The notes under the pieces: model-generated
Seen by the model: the letters and a program-made list of their open reading frames with translations, nothing else
What the model was told of the DNA's origin: nothing
The model's database searches: none
Program-made: the position numbers and the translations under genes
From: Bemisia tabaci
Taxonomy: Eukaryota > Arthropoda > Insecta > Hemiptera > Aleyrodidae
Length of the DNA: 64,000 bases
NCBI RefSeq assembly: GCF_918797505.1
Contig: NC_092793.1
Coordinates: 62,763,749-62,827,748 of the forward strand
Direction of reading: 5' to 3'
In this document: positions 33,830 to 46,663 of the stretch, piece by piece
Layout of the letters: each line of letters starts with the position of its first letter
Numbering within the stretch: position 1 is the stretch's first letter

Positions 33830-36163
33830 CAAAATGAATTCATGACCGATAAAATAATGAGAAGGCAAAACCATTGACATTTTCGTGTCCAGAGGGTGGA
33901 GGGGGCTGCCAACTCGCGATTGCTCCTTAGCGATTTACCCTATTTTCTTCTAAAACTTATCTCAGCGGCTCAGTGTTCCTTGTCCATTTCTGTTTTGACA
34001 TTCATTTTAATTACTTACTCAGAATTTTAAAGCCTCTGGATGGAAGATTTTGAGCTTCGAGGGGGAGAGGAGAAGGCCTTGGGGCCCCCTCCTCACCCCC
34101 TGTATCTCCCCGATGAGTAAAGAACAATTTCTTATCTTATATTTGAAATTCCCTACGTATAAAACCTATTGGTATCTATTTCATACGGCGTATGAAGCTA
34201 CCTATGGTCATTTCCCCACCATGAAGTCAATTTTGGCCGCCATATTGGATTTTGGGGCCCTCCCTTAGACTAGATGACCGTTTCAATGTGAAATTCGAGT
34301 TCTACGACCAAAATTACCTATGAATAGACATCCCACTCGGGTATTAAGGAATTTTAAAATTTTTGGACCCCCGGCGGCCATTTTGGGGGGCACCCTGAGC
34401 CTCCCCGAAGGGTCTAGCACAATTTCTGACTTCATATTCGTTATTCTCGACCCAGAAAACCTATCTGCGGATATGTCATACAATATATACAGCCATCTAC
34501 GGCCATTTTCCCGCCAAGGGGCCCATTTTGGCCGCCATCTTAAAATTGGGGCCCCCCCTTAGGTCGGAGGATTTTTCGCGGAAAACTCGCGACCTGGAAC
34601 TGTTATTTTTGGTTCCAGCTTCCGCAATACGACAAAAGTGCTGAAAGTTAGGCACTAAGTTTGTGATGGACTTTCGGTAGTTTTGCCGACTTGCTATAAC
34701 CCAGAAACGAAACTCTTGACTCCTAATTCCGACTTTTTCAGGATGAAAATATTGCAGGAAATTGGCTTACCGTGAACTTGGCGTTTAATTTCCTATATAA
34801 TTTCCTACAAAATTTCCAAATAGTTCAGCTTCCCACAAGCCAAAATCACTATCTCAGATTTACGGAAAGAAAATTCCTTTTCAATACAGGAGCATGCTGG
34901 AAGAGTAGGGGCTCCTTTAAGTATGAGAAATTAATTGGTCTCTTTCATTCCTTGTAATTTTTGTTCCTTCTGTATTAATAATAAATTGATTATTCATTTC
35001 CTAAACATTTCAAAAGAAATCGGGCTGTTCTTATAATCGAAAAGACCCTATTCTCTAGAAATGAGGAACATTTAAAAAGTTTTTTCATGCTTTCATTAGG
35101 CCATTTAAGGTTTACGGCAAAGAACGGAGTGTGGATGGGCAGTTGGGCACGTCAAAATGAATTCATGACCGATAAAAATAATGAGAAGGCAAAACCATTG
35201 AAATTTTCATGTCCAGAGGGTGGAGGGGGCTGCCAACTCGCGATTGCTCCTTAGCGATTTACCCTATTTTCTTCTAAAACTTATCTCAGCGGCTCAGTGT
35301 TCCTTGTCCATTTCTGTTTTGACATCCATTTTAATTACTTACTCAGAATTTTAAAGCCTCTGGATGGAAGATTTTGAGCTTCGAGGGGGAGAGGAGAAGG
35401 CCTTGGGGCCCCCTCCTCACCCCCTGTATCTCCCCGATGAGTAAAGAACAATTTCTTATCTTATATTTGAAATTCCCTACGTATAAAACCTATTGGTATC
35501 TATTTCATACGGCGTATGAAGCTACCTATGGTCATTTCCCCACCATGAAGTCAATTTTGGCCGCCATATTGGATTTTGGGGCCCTCCCTTAGACTAGATG
35601 ACCGTTTCAATGTGAAATTCGAGTTCTACGACCAAAATTACCTATGAATAGACATCCCACTCGGGTATTAAGGAATTTAAAATTTTTGGACCCCCGGCGG
35701 CCATTTTGGGGGGCACCCTGAGCCTCCCCGAAGGGTCTAGCACAATTTCTGACTTCATATTCGTTATTCTCGACCCAGAAAACCTATCTGCGGATATGTC
35801 ATACAATATATACAGCCATCTACGGCCATTTTCCCGCCAAGGGGCCCATTTTGGCCGCCATCTTGGAATTGGGGCCCCCCCCTTAGGTCGGAGGATTTTT
35901 TGAATGTGAAATTCGGATTCTACGACTAAAATTACATAGGAATCGACACCTCAGTCGACTCTGTAGCAAAATTTATAATTTTTCAACCCCCCCGGCGCCC
36001 CTTTTGGGCGCCATCTTGAATGGGGGCGCCGGATTGATTTTTGAACTTGACACCATCGAAAATCTGATTCTACGTATCAAGACGAAGAGATTGATGTATA
36101 GAACTCACTCTTTTCACAATACTGCAGACAAATCATCTTTTTTGTACATTAGCAACTCCACTA

Positions 36164-36998
36164 CTTGCTTTTTTTTGAAATTTGTAAATTGGTGGCCTCC
36201 CGACCAGACCCATCGGTCGGGGGGGACGTTCCGATCCAGCAGACTGTTAAAGCGAGTTATCTAGTACGTCGATCGAGGTGCGGTGAGGTGAGCCTGCATT
36301 TCTCTTCTTACTTTGCGATTCTGGCTTGTTATGTCTGCGGTTGGAGCAAATAGGCGGTACGGTGGATAAGGCTTTACCGAAAATTTGCTCCAGCTTTGGA
36401 CCTCTTGGGTTTCGGTTGCGTGGGACGTGGTGCCCGAGTTGAGGTGCATTACCCCTGCAAACGTGATCCAAGAGTAGCGGCCTTTCCTCGTGGAAAGCGC
36501 GGAGCGAGGTGCGCGAGTTGAGCTGCATCTCTCTGCGAGTTTTACTGAGAAAAGTAGTAGATCTTAGATTTGGTTGGTCTTAGAGATGTATTTTAATTTA
36601 CTTTCCGAACCATTTTCCCTCGAGTTTCGATCAGAATATCCGTAGAATTTTAAGAATGAATTATATGTATACGTGGAAATTATTGATAAATCTCAATTTA
36701 AATAAATACTTGTAAGTTGGAAAACACGCTTTCAACCTTTGACGCAAGTAGTGAAGTAGTGGTGCGCGAGCTGAGCAGCATCAGACGGAACTCTGCTAAA
36801 TTCCCTTCCCAGTTAAAATTTTCTCTCTCTCAATTTCAATTTCACTCATTATTATTTTTTCTATGGCGCCCGAATCCAGGCATCCCACTGAAGTTATCCG
36901 GCACCTCAAGTAACGTTGGCATATCTTATACCAGAGGACGTATGTGCCTCTGATGTCCTGGACCTGCTTCGCAGAGAAGGGGTATTTGCCTCGTTACA
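36164..36998 (+). repeat. 5' LTR, second part
   Basis: It continues the LTR after the foldback, matches 39454-40292, and ends CCTCGTTACA. A frame of 78 codons is repeated in the 3' LTR with a single residue change, which indicates little divergence. Confidence 0.9.
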
Positions 36999-39105
36999 AA
37001 GTGGCAGCCCGCGAACTGGGACTTTTCTTTTTCAAAAATTTGTTTTGAGATTATTTTCCACACAAAGTATTAAGTTTTTATAAATGATGAGAGAGCATTT
37101 AAAAATTCCGACCGAAATTCGATTATGTTTTTTTTTCTTATATGTATTACTTTTGAACATGTTTTATCTCGCAAACAATTTTTAAGGTATTGAAGCTGTG
37201 AAAAATTGAATCAGCAGATTTCAAATTTTTTAAAGACATTTGTTGCCAAATTTAATTGAATTTTTTTTTGAGAATTCGTGGATTGCACGTTTCAACCGGT
37301 TCTTTTCCTAGTGTTGATTATTTTATCTTGCAAAATGGATACCAAACGTAAAGAGTGTTAACACACATTTTATTAAACTTTTGTGGTTTTAGATTTGTAT
37401 TGTTTTAGTACTTGGACCGAAAATTGATTACATACAGTCATTTTATTATCAGGCATCCTTATTAGGCAACTTGTGTGTACATGTTCCAAATACGTTTGAA
37501 GATTTTTCTGTGTGAAGTAGCGCAATGATAGCTGTTAACGAATTTTAGGTTGATTTTTCTTCTACAGTTTTAAACGTCTATTATTTTATTTATTTTAAAA
37601 AAAAAATCAGTCCACGTGAAAGAAATTATTTTGAAATTAAAAGTCTTTTTTGGAATTTAAAGTTTTCTAACTTATGTTCCTTGAGTGAAATTTCTATGTA
37701 TAGCTTTAGAGCATTATTTTGACTTAGCAAATATGTTTTCAAATTTAACTCTTGTACTTATTGAGTTCGTTTTAAAGTTTAAGGGTTCTTATGAGAAGAT
37801 CTAGAAATTTTTCCAGGAGGCTTTTTTTAAAATATTTTGCCAGTGTTGTCAACTCTTTTCTTCTCTCTATGCTTTGTGTCTTTGAAAATGTCACCACGTT
37901 TTGAAGGATTTTTTTTCGGATGTTTTTGTATTACGGCAGTATTGAGATATCGTGCGATTTGGTAGGTTTCATTTATTTTGTTTGTTGGGAGAGCAATTTT
38001 TTTTTTGTGTGTCGAACTGGTGCGATTGAGTTTGGCGAAAATTGTTATGCCAACCGCCAGCGGCCATTCTTGGTTGTAAAATGTATTGTAGATCCAACGT
38101 AGAAATGAACCTCAAATTTTTAAATTCGCAAATTTTGAAATGACATTTACAGATATTTTTGAATCAGTTTCTTTTAAGTCCGTGCCATTCTGTTCTTTAT
38201 ATTTGATTTTAGTCTGAGAAATAAGTATCCTGAATAGTAAGTTCTGGATGGATTTCAGTAGGGTTTAGGGTTTACCTACAAAGTCTTGGAATGTTGTCCT
38301 CGGTGAAGGTTTATTTGGAACTACCGCTTTGTGGAATCTTCAATGACCCTGACAAATCTGAGAAGTTTGATTGTGGTACTTTGGTTCGGTGGATTCTGAC
38401 AAAGTTACTAAGCAATGGGAAATTCCAGTTGTAATTCCAGTGTCTCAACTCATTTTTGTGTAGTTTGGGAGTCCGATTTTTTTGTGTGGAATTGGCCACC
38501 TTATGGATTGCTAGGTTCATGGATTTGAGTGGCTAAGGTGTTTCGTCCAATCTCCCTTATTTGAGGACTCTGCAAACAGGTTTTCGAGTTGAGCTATGTT
38601 TGGTTGCTGTGAAGTATTTGCGAAACCCCAATCACCACGATTTGTTGTTTACATGGTTCACAGAGATTCGTTCTCACAAATGAAGCCGGACACATGAAAG
38701 ACTAAAACCATTTGGAATAAACTATTTCAGTAAGGATTAAATACTTTAAGTCATCATTTAAAACTCCGACCAGCTGTTGTGTTTCTAAATTATGTAACAA
38801 TCCATTTTCTTCGATTTTTATGCTAATGAACTGCTCTCTTCTATGTTTCACAGAACGTTTTGTAAACTTCCCTCCTAGGAAAATTTTCTAGCCCGCATTT
38901 TTTTTACCCTAATTATTTTTATTTTATTTCCTGGAAAAGTCAGGTGGATTCCTTTTGAATTGTTTCAGGTTTGCCCTAAAATTAGTTGTCAAACCCATGG
39001 TTATGTATTGTACATTTTTAAGCTTTCATTCAGCAGTAAGATGCTGCCTCATGTGCTTTCAACCATTTTCCAGCTCTTTTCCCGATTTCCGAAGGGGAGG
39101 AGATC
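36999..39105 (+). other. Internal region of the LTR element (non-coding)
   Basis: A TGGCAGCCCGCGAACTGG segment at 37002-37019, three bases after the LTR, fits a tRNA primer-binding site; the tRNA was not identified. The region is AT-rich with no gag, protease, RT or integrase motif. The purine tract GAAGGGGAGGAGA at 39091-39103 precedes the 3' LTR. Confidence 0.75.
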
Positions 39106-40292
39106 TGTAACGGGGAAATTTTCCCCCGTTTTTAAGTTTATAGATTGTCGAAAAAAAAACTAGGAATAACTCCCGAGCGACCACGCTTGGCATCGCCGCG
39201 CCTGCGCCGACGAACCAAGGAAGAAATCAGCTGACGCTCGGCGTCCATCCGAGCACCGCGACGCGCCAATAGGGAGCGCTGCGGCAATTCTGTCAATTTT
39301 GAAATATTTTTCATTAATTTAAAATTTTAAAAACAAATTGTATTTTAATTTTAACTGTGTAGTTCGATAAAAGAAGTCGAGGCAAAGCCTACGATGTAAA
39401 TTTTATATTTTTTTTTGATATATTGTATGCTCACAAAATTGAACGGAACTCGAGAACTTGCTTTTTTTTGAAATTTGTAAATTGGTGGCCTCCCGACCAG
39501 ACCCATCGGTCGGGGGGGACGTTCCGATCCAGCAGACTGTTAAAGCGAGTTATCTAGTACGTCGATCGAGGTGCGGCGAGGTGAGCCTGCATTTCTCTTC
39601 TTACTTTGCGATTCTGGCTTGTTATGTCTGCGGTTGGAGCAAATAGGCGGTACGGTGGATAAGGCTTTACCGAAAATTTGCTCCAGCTTTGGACCTCTTG
39701 GGTTTCGGTTGCGTGGGACGTGGTGCCCGAGTTGAGGTGCATTACCCCTGCAAACGTGATCCAAGAGTAGCGGCCTTTCCTCGGTGGAAAGCGCGGAGCG
39801 AGGTGCGCGAGTTGAGCTGCATCTCTCTGCGAGTTTTACTGAGAAAAGTAGTAGATCTTAGATTTGGTTGGTCTTAGAGATGTATTTTAATTTACTTTCC
39901 GAACCATTTTCCCTCGAGTTTCGATCAGAATATCCGTAGAATTTTAAGAATGAATTATATGTATACGTGGAAATTATTGATAAATCTCAATTTAAATAAA
40001 TACTTGTAAGTTGGAAAACACGCTTTCAACCTTTGACGCAAGTAGTGAAGTAGTGGTGCGCGAGCTGAGCAGCATCAGACGGAACTCTGCTAAAGTCCCT
40101 TCCCAGTTAAAATTTTCTCTCTCTCAATTTCAATTTCACTCATTATTATTTTTTCTATGGCGCCCGAATCCAGGCATCCCACTGAAGTTATCCGGCACCT
40201 CAAGTAACGTTGGCATATCTTATACCAGAGGACGTATGTGCCTCTGATGTCCTGGACCTGCTTCGCAGAGAAGGGGGATTTGCCTCGTTACA
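39106..40292 (+). repeat. 3' LTR, intact, 1187 bp
   Basis: It starts TGTAACGG and ends CGTTACA, with short inverted ends and TG...CA termini. It is the uninterrupted reference for the split 5' LTR. Confidence 0.92.
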
Positions 40293-40297
40293 CCCCG

Positions 40298-42588
40298 TAC
40301 CCCCACTCGACATCAGCAAATAACCCCCCCCCCCCCCCCCCCCCGATTCACTCTGGATCCGCCACTGACCTTTCATACTCGTAGAAGCTGGAGTCCAAAA
40401 TTTAGGTCAGCAGATGAATTCAATTCATTTTTCATTCCAAGCTTTATTTGTCATGTATTCCCTTCGTGGGACATTATCAACAATCCAGCGGCAGCCTCTA
40501 TGTGGAAGTGATGAAGGTTAACTGACCACTCTTCTCCTGAATATACCCGGTCGAGAACGGATTGTTTTAGAGCTCAAATTTTCAAGAAATCGACTCGAAA
40601 AATGCTTCAATTGCATTTTTGAAGGGGAAGCATCTTTAGAATTTTGCGGCGGGTCGCCCCCGGACCCCCTCTCTTTACAAACGGGAATCTCTCATTACCC
40701 CCCCCCCCCCCCTTTAGAGGTCCCCCTAACGGCCCTCTTGTCCGCTCCTGCTCGTGGACCTTAATGTGAGACACAAGTCATTCTAGGTGATTGAAGCAGG
40801 TAGCGTACGGTTTCTACTAACACGGTATCCCGAAAACGTATAGTGATTTAGGAGTGTTCATTACATTTAGTGCGCATTATTTTTGCAAATTTGATGATCG
40901 CCAGAGGTGGAAAAGTGGAGTTCTCGTGCGTCTCGCGACCACGAACGGCGCGGCGCGACGCGACGGTAGAAAAGAATCGGAGATCGCATCTTTGATCGGT
41001 CATGTGGTGTCCTTGAACCTGGTCGCTATGTTGCCGCTTGAACTGGTGTTTCACTCTCAGGTCCTGGGTTGAATCCTCAAATGGCAGCTGATGTGCGACG
41101 CCCAGCTGAAAAGTAACGCCTCCAAGCTCGCATCTTGAGAACAATCAAAGATTTTGGCAAAAATTAATGATATTCCAAAATTAGACGTACCTAATTACTT
41201 TTCTAACAATTAATCGGTTTGCAACATCGGACAATTTTTAACGTTACAGAGTGGCCAAACTTTCGACACGTTCTTTCACAATGGTCGAAGGACTCGTGGG
41301 TGACAGATCAGCTGTCAAATATCACAGGTGCAGCAGATATTGAAATACCTAAAAATATCAGTTTACGCAAATACTGCTAAACATTATAACTTTTAAAATC
41401 CAGGATTTGAAGAATACGATTGGCGCGCACGAAGTTCTTTTTACAGCATAATGATGCCCGACCCCATTGCAGCCGTCAAACATCTGACAATATTGAACGC
41501 TTGGAGACCATTCCTCATCCTCCATTTATTTCAAATTCGTCCAATTTTAGAGAGGCAGAGTTATAACTCTTCGTTCGTGAAATTGTTCATCAACATCGTG
41601 AGAGAACAAGTCGGGCGTTTTGCGACGCTGTAACTTTATAAATTGTTCAATTTTGCAAACCGTCAGAAATGCAATTACTTCTACTTGTGGAATATTTTTA
41701 ATTGCCAAAATCTTCAGTTTTTCTCAAGTTATGTGCTTGGAGGCGTTAATATTCAGCCGAGCCTCGTATTATCGTCGTTTCTCTGACGTAAGAACGTACC
41801 TACATTTCCACGAATGAGCAACGGAATGCATGGAGTTATATATGGCCAACAGGGCTCGCGTAAAAACCGAGATAAGCCCTTAGGTAGGTACGTCAGAAAT
41901 GCGACGTTACAAGACAGGATCAAACGCAAGAGATCGATACTTTCGAGGAGCTCAATAGGTTATTTACCAATCATATGGTGAAAGAGTATTTGTTATTGAA
42001 TTTATTAATTTGACAAGAATATCAGTTTATAACACATATAATTTGCACTCCTAAGTTAAATACGGGAAAGGATTTTTAAGTAAGTTAACCCATTTAATTT
42101 TTCTAGAACTATTGATGTTAGAAAGGAAATGAGACCAGCTTTAGAACGAGCATATCTTCAGCTTCCTCAGAAGCAGCTATAGTTTTTATTTGATGCACGG
42201 TGTGGGAAGAAATGACAGATTTTCCACACCCACCTCATGTCCAAACGTGCCCACTTTTACCACGCTGTAGGGTTTAAGAGGAAATGTAAGTGTAAGTCCG
42301 TGAAGAAGTAAAAGCAATTCATTATTTTTGTACAAAAGTTATGAAACTGATCGAAGACTTTTCACCTCACTATTCAACATGATCACTCGTCCGATCCTTG
42401 CGGTTTTGAAAACGGTGCAGCGATTTATTCCCCGGTCTCGTAAAAGTCCTTCTCTTTAGCTAGCGGCCAGTTGTTTACACACACAGAAACTTCGTCCGAG
42501 TGATTTTCATCTGTTCCGAAGTTAAAACAGTATCTTATGATAGTTGTGGTGTTCTTTTGGTACCAAAGTTGTGAAAATTGTGTCTAAA
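40298..42588. other. Unassigned intronic DNA
   Basis: It contains C runs at about 40324-40344 and 40699-40712 and fragments typical of decayed repeats. No gene recognised; frames of 60-98 codons are unsupported. Confidence 0.3.
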
Positions 42589-42870
42589 ATGGTGAGTGTA
42601 GTTCCCCTGTTCAAGGCTAAAGACCTCGAAGATATGAACAACTGCAGGCCCTTGGCTATGGTGGCACCGATATCAAAAGTGTATGAGCAAATTAAGATCG
42701 GTTAACTGAATAGATATATTAACATGAACAAAATACTATACACCCACCAATTTGGGTCCCAGAAAAGAACAAGCACTGAAAGCGTAGTTAGATGTTGCCA
42801 TGAGACATTGCAAAAATCCTCTAATTGCTACAGTATTGACGTAGCGAATTTATTTCATTCAACTGAGTTT
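42589..42870 (+). pseudogene. LINE reverse transcriptase fragment
   Basis: The frame reads VVPLFKAKDLEDMNNCRPLA, MVAPISKVYEQ, an in-frame stop, then LNRYINMNKILYTHQFGSQK and STESV. This is the fingers region of non-LTR RTs of the Jockey/CR1 kind (P-x-FK, NCRPLA, ISKVYE, QFG). It stops near the expected motif A. A short dead relic. Confidence 0.75.
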
Positions 42871-43708
42871 CAGATTAATTCATGGGGTGAAACCTGAAAT
42901 GTCAATTTCTCGCCGTTTTTTCCGCCAATTTGACAAGGCTTCGGTAAATTTAAAAATAGGACCCGTTTTACTTTTTCCGTCCTCAAATGGCCCTGGACAC
43001 CACATTTGATGTTAATCTATCGGCAAACGTCACGAGGGCCACTTTGCCGCCATTTTGAAAAAAATAGTTTTCTTTGCAGAAATCTCCCCAAATTCGTTTT
43101 TTTCATCTCAGAAAAGCTCCGATAAATCAAAGATTCAGATACGTTGATCAGCAAGTACCTAAAAGGCCGATTCTCCGCTGGTTTTAGCCGCCATAGTAAA
43201 AGCAAGATTACAAGTTGCAGATTGCGCGAAATAATTTCTTTTTTTATCCTCTTCTTAACGATTGACCAGAAGGGGGCGTGACCTTTCGAAAAAAAAGTTG
43301 GGAACGCCCCCCCTCCCCCTCTCAAAATTTTAAATATGCCAAAAAGTAATTTTCTTTGACCAAGAAACATACCCCAAGTTTCGTCTCAATAGCTTAATGG
43401 GGGAAATTTTAATAGAGACTTTTTCAACTTTTTAAACTTTTTTATGGACTTTTGGAACACCCTATATAAACATGTGTAAGTGAAGCTCGATATATTTTGG
43501 AGAAATTCAAACAGACTCAAGTGACCGTAATTTAAATGCGCACAAATTGGAGTTTATGGGTGATTTCTCGATAATGGGAATAGAATTGTCACCAGTTTCA
43601 TTTTCAAGTAGGTACTTCTAAGGCAACGAGATAAATTAATCAAAAAGTAATTGCCATCGGGATTTGTTTTAATTTTGTACTTGCATAAGACTCCTGGAAA
43701 AAGTAATA
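42871..43708. other. Unassigned intronic DNA with a mariner-like end
   Basis: ATGGACTTTTGGAACACCCT near 43443-43462 resembles the right end of the TA-flanked CAGGGTGTCCC elements. No left partner was found. No gene recognised. Confidence 0.35.
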
Positions 43709-43798
43709 CAAAAAACCGGCGCTCCGCGCCGGTTTTTGTGGGGGCGTCGGCGCTTCGCCCCCCCAAACCCCCCAGGACGCGCGCTTCGCGCGCGTCTT
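43709..43798. repeat. GC-rich hairpin cluster (copy 3)
   Basis: Three perfect palindromes stand in series: CAAAAACCGGCGC/GCGCCGGTTTTTG, GGGGCGTCGGCGCTTCGCCCC (imperfect) and GACGCGCGC/GCGCGCGTC with a TTC-type loop. They are separated by CCCCCCAAACCCCCCAGG. Confidence 0.6.
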
Positions 43799-43954
43799 TT
43801 CAGGGTCGTCTGCGCATCTAGTTTTTTTTCTTATTAAGTGTCCCGCGCATCCACCGCGGTGTGTATTTCCGAAGTGGGATTTTTGTAGTCATAAAATCGT
43901 ACGTCTGTAAGCCATTGTGTAATGGATAGTTTTTTTCCAGATTTTTCCTTTCCT

Positions 43955-44278
43955 TGGGCCGCTGTGCGACGAACAGTTCGTCCAAAAACTTTCTTCTCCT
44001 GACCCACTGTGCGACGCGCAGTTTGTCCAAAATCTTCCATCCCCTGAACCACCGAGCGACGAAAAGCTTGTTCAAAAACTTCTTCCCCCTGACCCACTGT
44101 GCGACAAAAATGTTGTCCAAAAACTTCCTCCCCCTAATCCACTGTGCGACGAAAAGCTTGTTCAAAAATTTCTTCCCCCTGACCCACTATGCGACGAAAA
44201 TTTTATCCAAAAACTTCCTCCCCCTGACCCACTGTGGGACGAAAATTTTGTCCACAAACTTTCTCCCCCGACCCTTTC
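43955..44278. repeat. 45-bp minisatellite, about seven units
   Basis: The unit is about CTGACCCACTGTGCGACGAA followed by an A(A/T)(A/G)CTTGTTCAAAAAC-like part and TTCTTCCCC. The period of 45 keeps frames open on both strands (a plus-strand peptide with period 15 and an antisense one). These are repeat-borne frames, not evidence of a gene. Confidence 0.8.
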
Positions 44279-45243
44279 TGCGGCCCTGCTCCGGCCGGCT
44301 CCCCTCATGCCGCGCACCCCTCGCCTAAAACTTTCAAAGCTCGCCATTTTTAAACGGCTCGGCCGATTTAGCTCAAATTCAGTACCAAACCAGTCCTAGG
44401 GGAGAACTACCACCCATTAAAATTTCAGCTCAAAATATTCATTTTCTCTCGAGTTATCGAGTGGACAAGGTTTGACCTCCCCCCACTTTCGAGCCCCACT
44501 CCTCAAAATCTATTGCCTGAAATTTCAATTTTTTTTTCGCAGAATAGTAGTTCTAATGAGTCTCTACTAAATGAAAACAAATTGGTCAAAATATCTTTGA
44601 ACGATATAACTAAGAATGATAGAAGAATGATATAACTACTCAAAAATCGAAAAATCTTAAAACGGCGGAAATACATACATACATACATATATATTACCAC
44701 CAAAATTCTAAAACTCTTCACCTCTCTTAATTTAAAAATCTAAATTTTCTGTTTATACTCCCATTTCCAAAATTATATCTGTAAAGACGTTAATAGCCTG
44801 AGACGCTGAATGTCTTAAAATTATACAAACTAACTAACTACATATATACATGCATATATATATATACATGAATTTGAATGGCATATATTTTCGTGATCTA
44901 AGACCCGTGATCGGTGCTCTTCACAAGGTCCCGGGTCTGGGTCCGACATCATGGGAGAATGCAATAGTGTATTTTTTTTGGAAAATACACTAATTATCGT
45001 CATCTGGTAACATTACCCTCTGTTCGTCTCATATGCTCACCGGAAACTTTAAATTTGAGAACAGTATATGAGTGCCGGTCATTGATCTACCCGCATCATC
45101 CAGTTTTTTAAACACCGGTGGTGCGAATCAACCGGCTTCACGTTGCGACTGTATTTTTCTTGCAGATAACAGCAGAAATCAAATAAGTATAATATGTCAG
45201 CATTCAGATCATACCGATGCCAAGTTACACGTAGCTACAATCA
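44279..45243. other. Unassigned intronic DNA
   Basis: No gene. It contains ATAC and ATATAC microsatellites around 44672-44690 and 44840-44870. Confidence 0.3.
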
Positions 45244-45245
45244 TA

Positions 45246-46447
45246 CAGGGTGTCCCAAAAGTCCGTACCCCCCCTCGTAACTTTTGAACGGTTAGAGATA
45301 GAAAAACGAAACTTTGGGAATGTTTCTATCTTAAAGGAGTCCATCTTCTAGGGGGGTCAAAATTTTTGTCTCCCCCTCAGGGGGGGCGCGGGGGCCCCCA
45401 ACTTTTTTTTTCAAATGGTAACCCCTATCTTGTGATACATCATTAGAAAGAGCATAAAAAACTAAGAATTTTGGCGCAAACCGCAAATCAATATCTTAAT
45501 TTTTGACCGAGTTATGATAGGTCAAAGGTCAAATTTGACCTATTTTCAAAAAATCATATCTCCGGTTCAAATTATCGTAAAGAAAAAAATAAAACGGGAA
45601 AATTTACCAAATTGTAAGCACTTTCAAGTAAAAATCACAGAAATTACTTCAAACTAATTTTAAGGGGGGTTTCGGATCCCCAAATACGTCATTTTAAAGG
45701 TCATACGATACTCTCGCGAAATGAGCCAATTTTTCCTTACTTTTCCTCAACATTATCTTAGTAAGTTCAAAATTAGTTCAAAATTGCGTTTTCAAGTCCC
45801 CAAATTTCGAGCAAAGTTCAAAGAACGAAATTTAAGGTAATTCAATTCAACCATTTAAATTTCATTTTTTTTAAAACTTTGTTCGAAATTTGGGGACTTG
45901 AAAACGCAATTTTGAACTAACTTTGAACTTACCAAGATAATGTTGAGGAAAAGTAAGGAGAAATTGGCTCATTTCGCGAGAGTATCGTATGACCTTTAAA
46001 ATGACGTATTTGGGGATCCGAAACCCCCTTAAAATTAGTTTGAAGTAATTTCTGTGATTTTTACTTGAAAGTGCTTACAATTTGGTAAATTTTCCCGTTT
46101 TATTTTTTTCTTTACGATAATTTGAACCGGAGATATGATTTTTTGAAAATAGGTCAAATTTGACCTTTGACCTATCATAACTCGGTCAAAAATTAAGATA
46201 TTGATTTGCGGTTTGCGCCAAAATTCTTAGTTTTTTATGCTCTTTCTAATGATGTATCACAAGATAGGGGTTACCATTTGAAAAAAAAAAGTTGGGGGCC
46301 CCCGCGCCCCCCCTGAGGGGGGGACAAAAATTTTGACCCCCCTAGAAGATGGACTCCTTTAAGATAGAAACATTCCCAAAGTTTCGTTTTTCTATCTCTA
46401 ACCGTTCAAAAGTTACGAGGGGGGGTACGGACTTTTGGGACACCCTG
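45246..46447. mobile_element. Palindromic TA-flanked element, 1.2 kb (copy 1)
   Basis: The ends CAGGGTGTCCCAAAAGTCCG and its complement have TA directly outside (45244-45245 and 46448-46449). The whole element is a near-perfect palindrome with its axis near 45847, so each arm is about 600 bp. Non-coding; Tc1/mariner-like by its ends and target. A second copy is at 55310-56510. Confidence 0.85.
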
Positions 46448-46663
46448 TATATGTATATAAGCTCCGAGATCTCCTAAATTTGCGTTTCTGGTAACGCTTA
46501 CTTTCAGCGTTCTACCGGGCCGCTTTCATGATTTTTGCGGCTATAGACGGGCGATTGGCTTTAGATGAGCTCGTTTTGTTCAGATTTTCAAAATATGACC
46601 CAGGTTTTTTTTTTTACATTACATTACATGGTAAAGTTGCGAATTTTCCCATTTAAACAATGT

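Larger units (their letters stand above)
30302..36163. mobile_element. 5.9-kb foldback element inserted in the 5' LTR
   Basis: The intact 3' LTR provides the empty site and fixes both borders. The ends TAGTTGAGTTGCTA and its near-complement TAGCAACTCCACTA are flanked by CTT on each side. The outer arms run 30302 to about 31885 and about 34575 to 36163. A further direct copy of part of the right arm lies at 33830-34574. A 72-codon frame is translated identically in all three places (30864-31082 minus, 34050-34268 plus, 35374-35592 plus), so the arms are nearly identical. No transposase was found. Superfamily unresolved; the 3-bp target is a candidate only. Confidence 0.8.
29940..40297 (+). mobile_element. 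Non-autonomous LTR retrotransposon with 5-bp target duplication
   Basis: Two LTRs (about 1.19 kb, ends TGTAACGG and CGTTACA) flank a 2.1-kb internal region. A perfect CCCCG duplication is present at 29940-29944 and 40293-40297. A candidate primer-binding site (37002-37019, starting TGG) and a polypurine tract (39091-39103) are in the right places. No gag or pol frame exists internally, so this is a LARD/TRIM-like element that depends on proteins from elsewhere. The LTRs differ at few positions, so insertion was recent. The 5' LTR is split by a later 5.9-kb foldback. Confidence 0.9.

Noticed and set aside
43709..43740. Rho-independent terminator
   Set aside because: It is a strong hairpin with T-rich flank, but there is no bacterial gene context; it belongs to the dispersed GC hairpin clusters.
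43818..44328. Protein-coding gene over the 45-bp repeats
   Set aside because: The open frames on both strands follow from a period divisible by three; no domain, start context or splice evidence.
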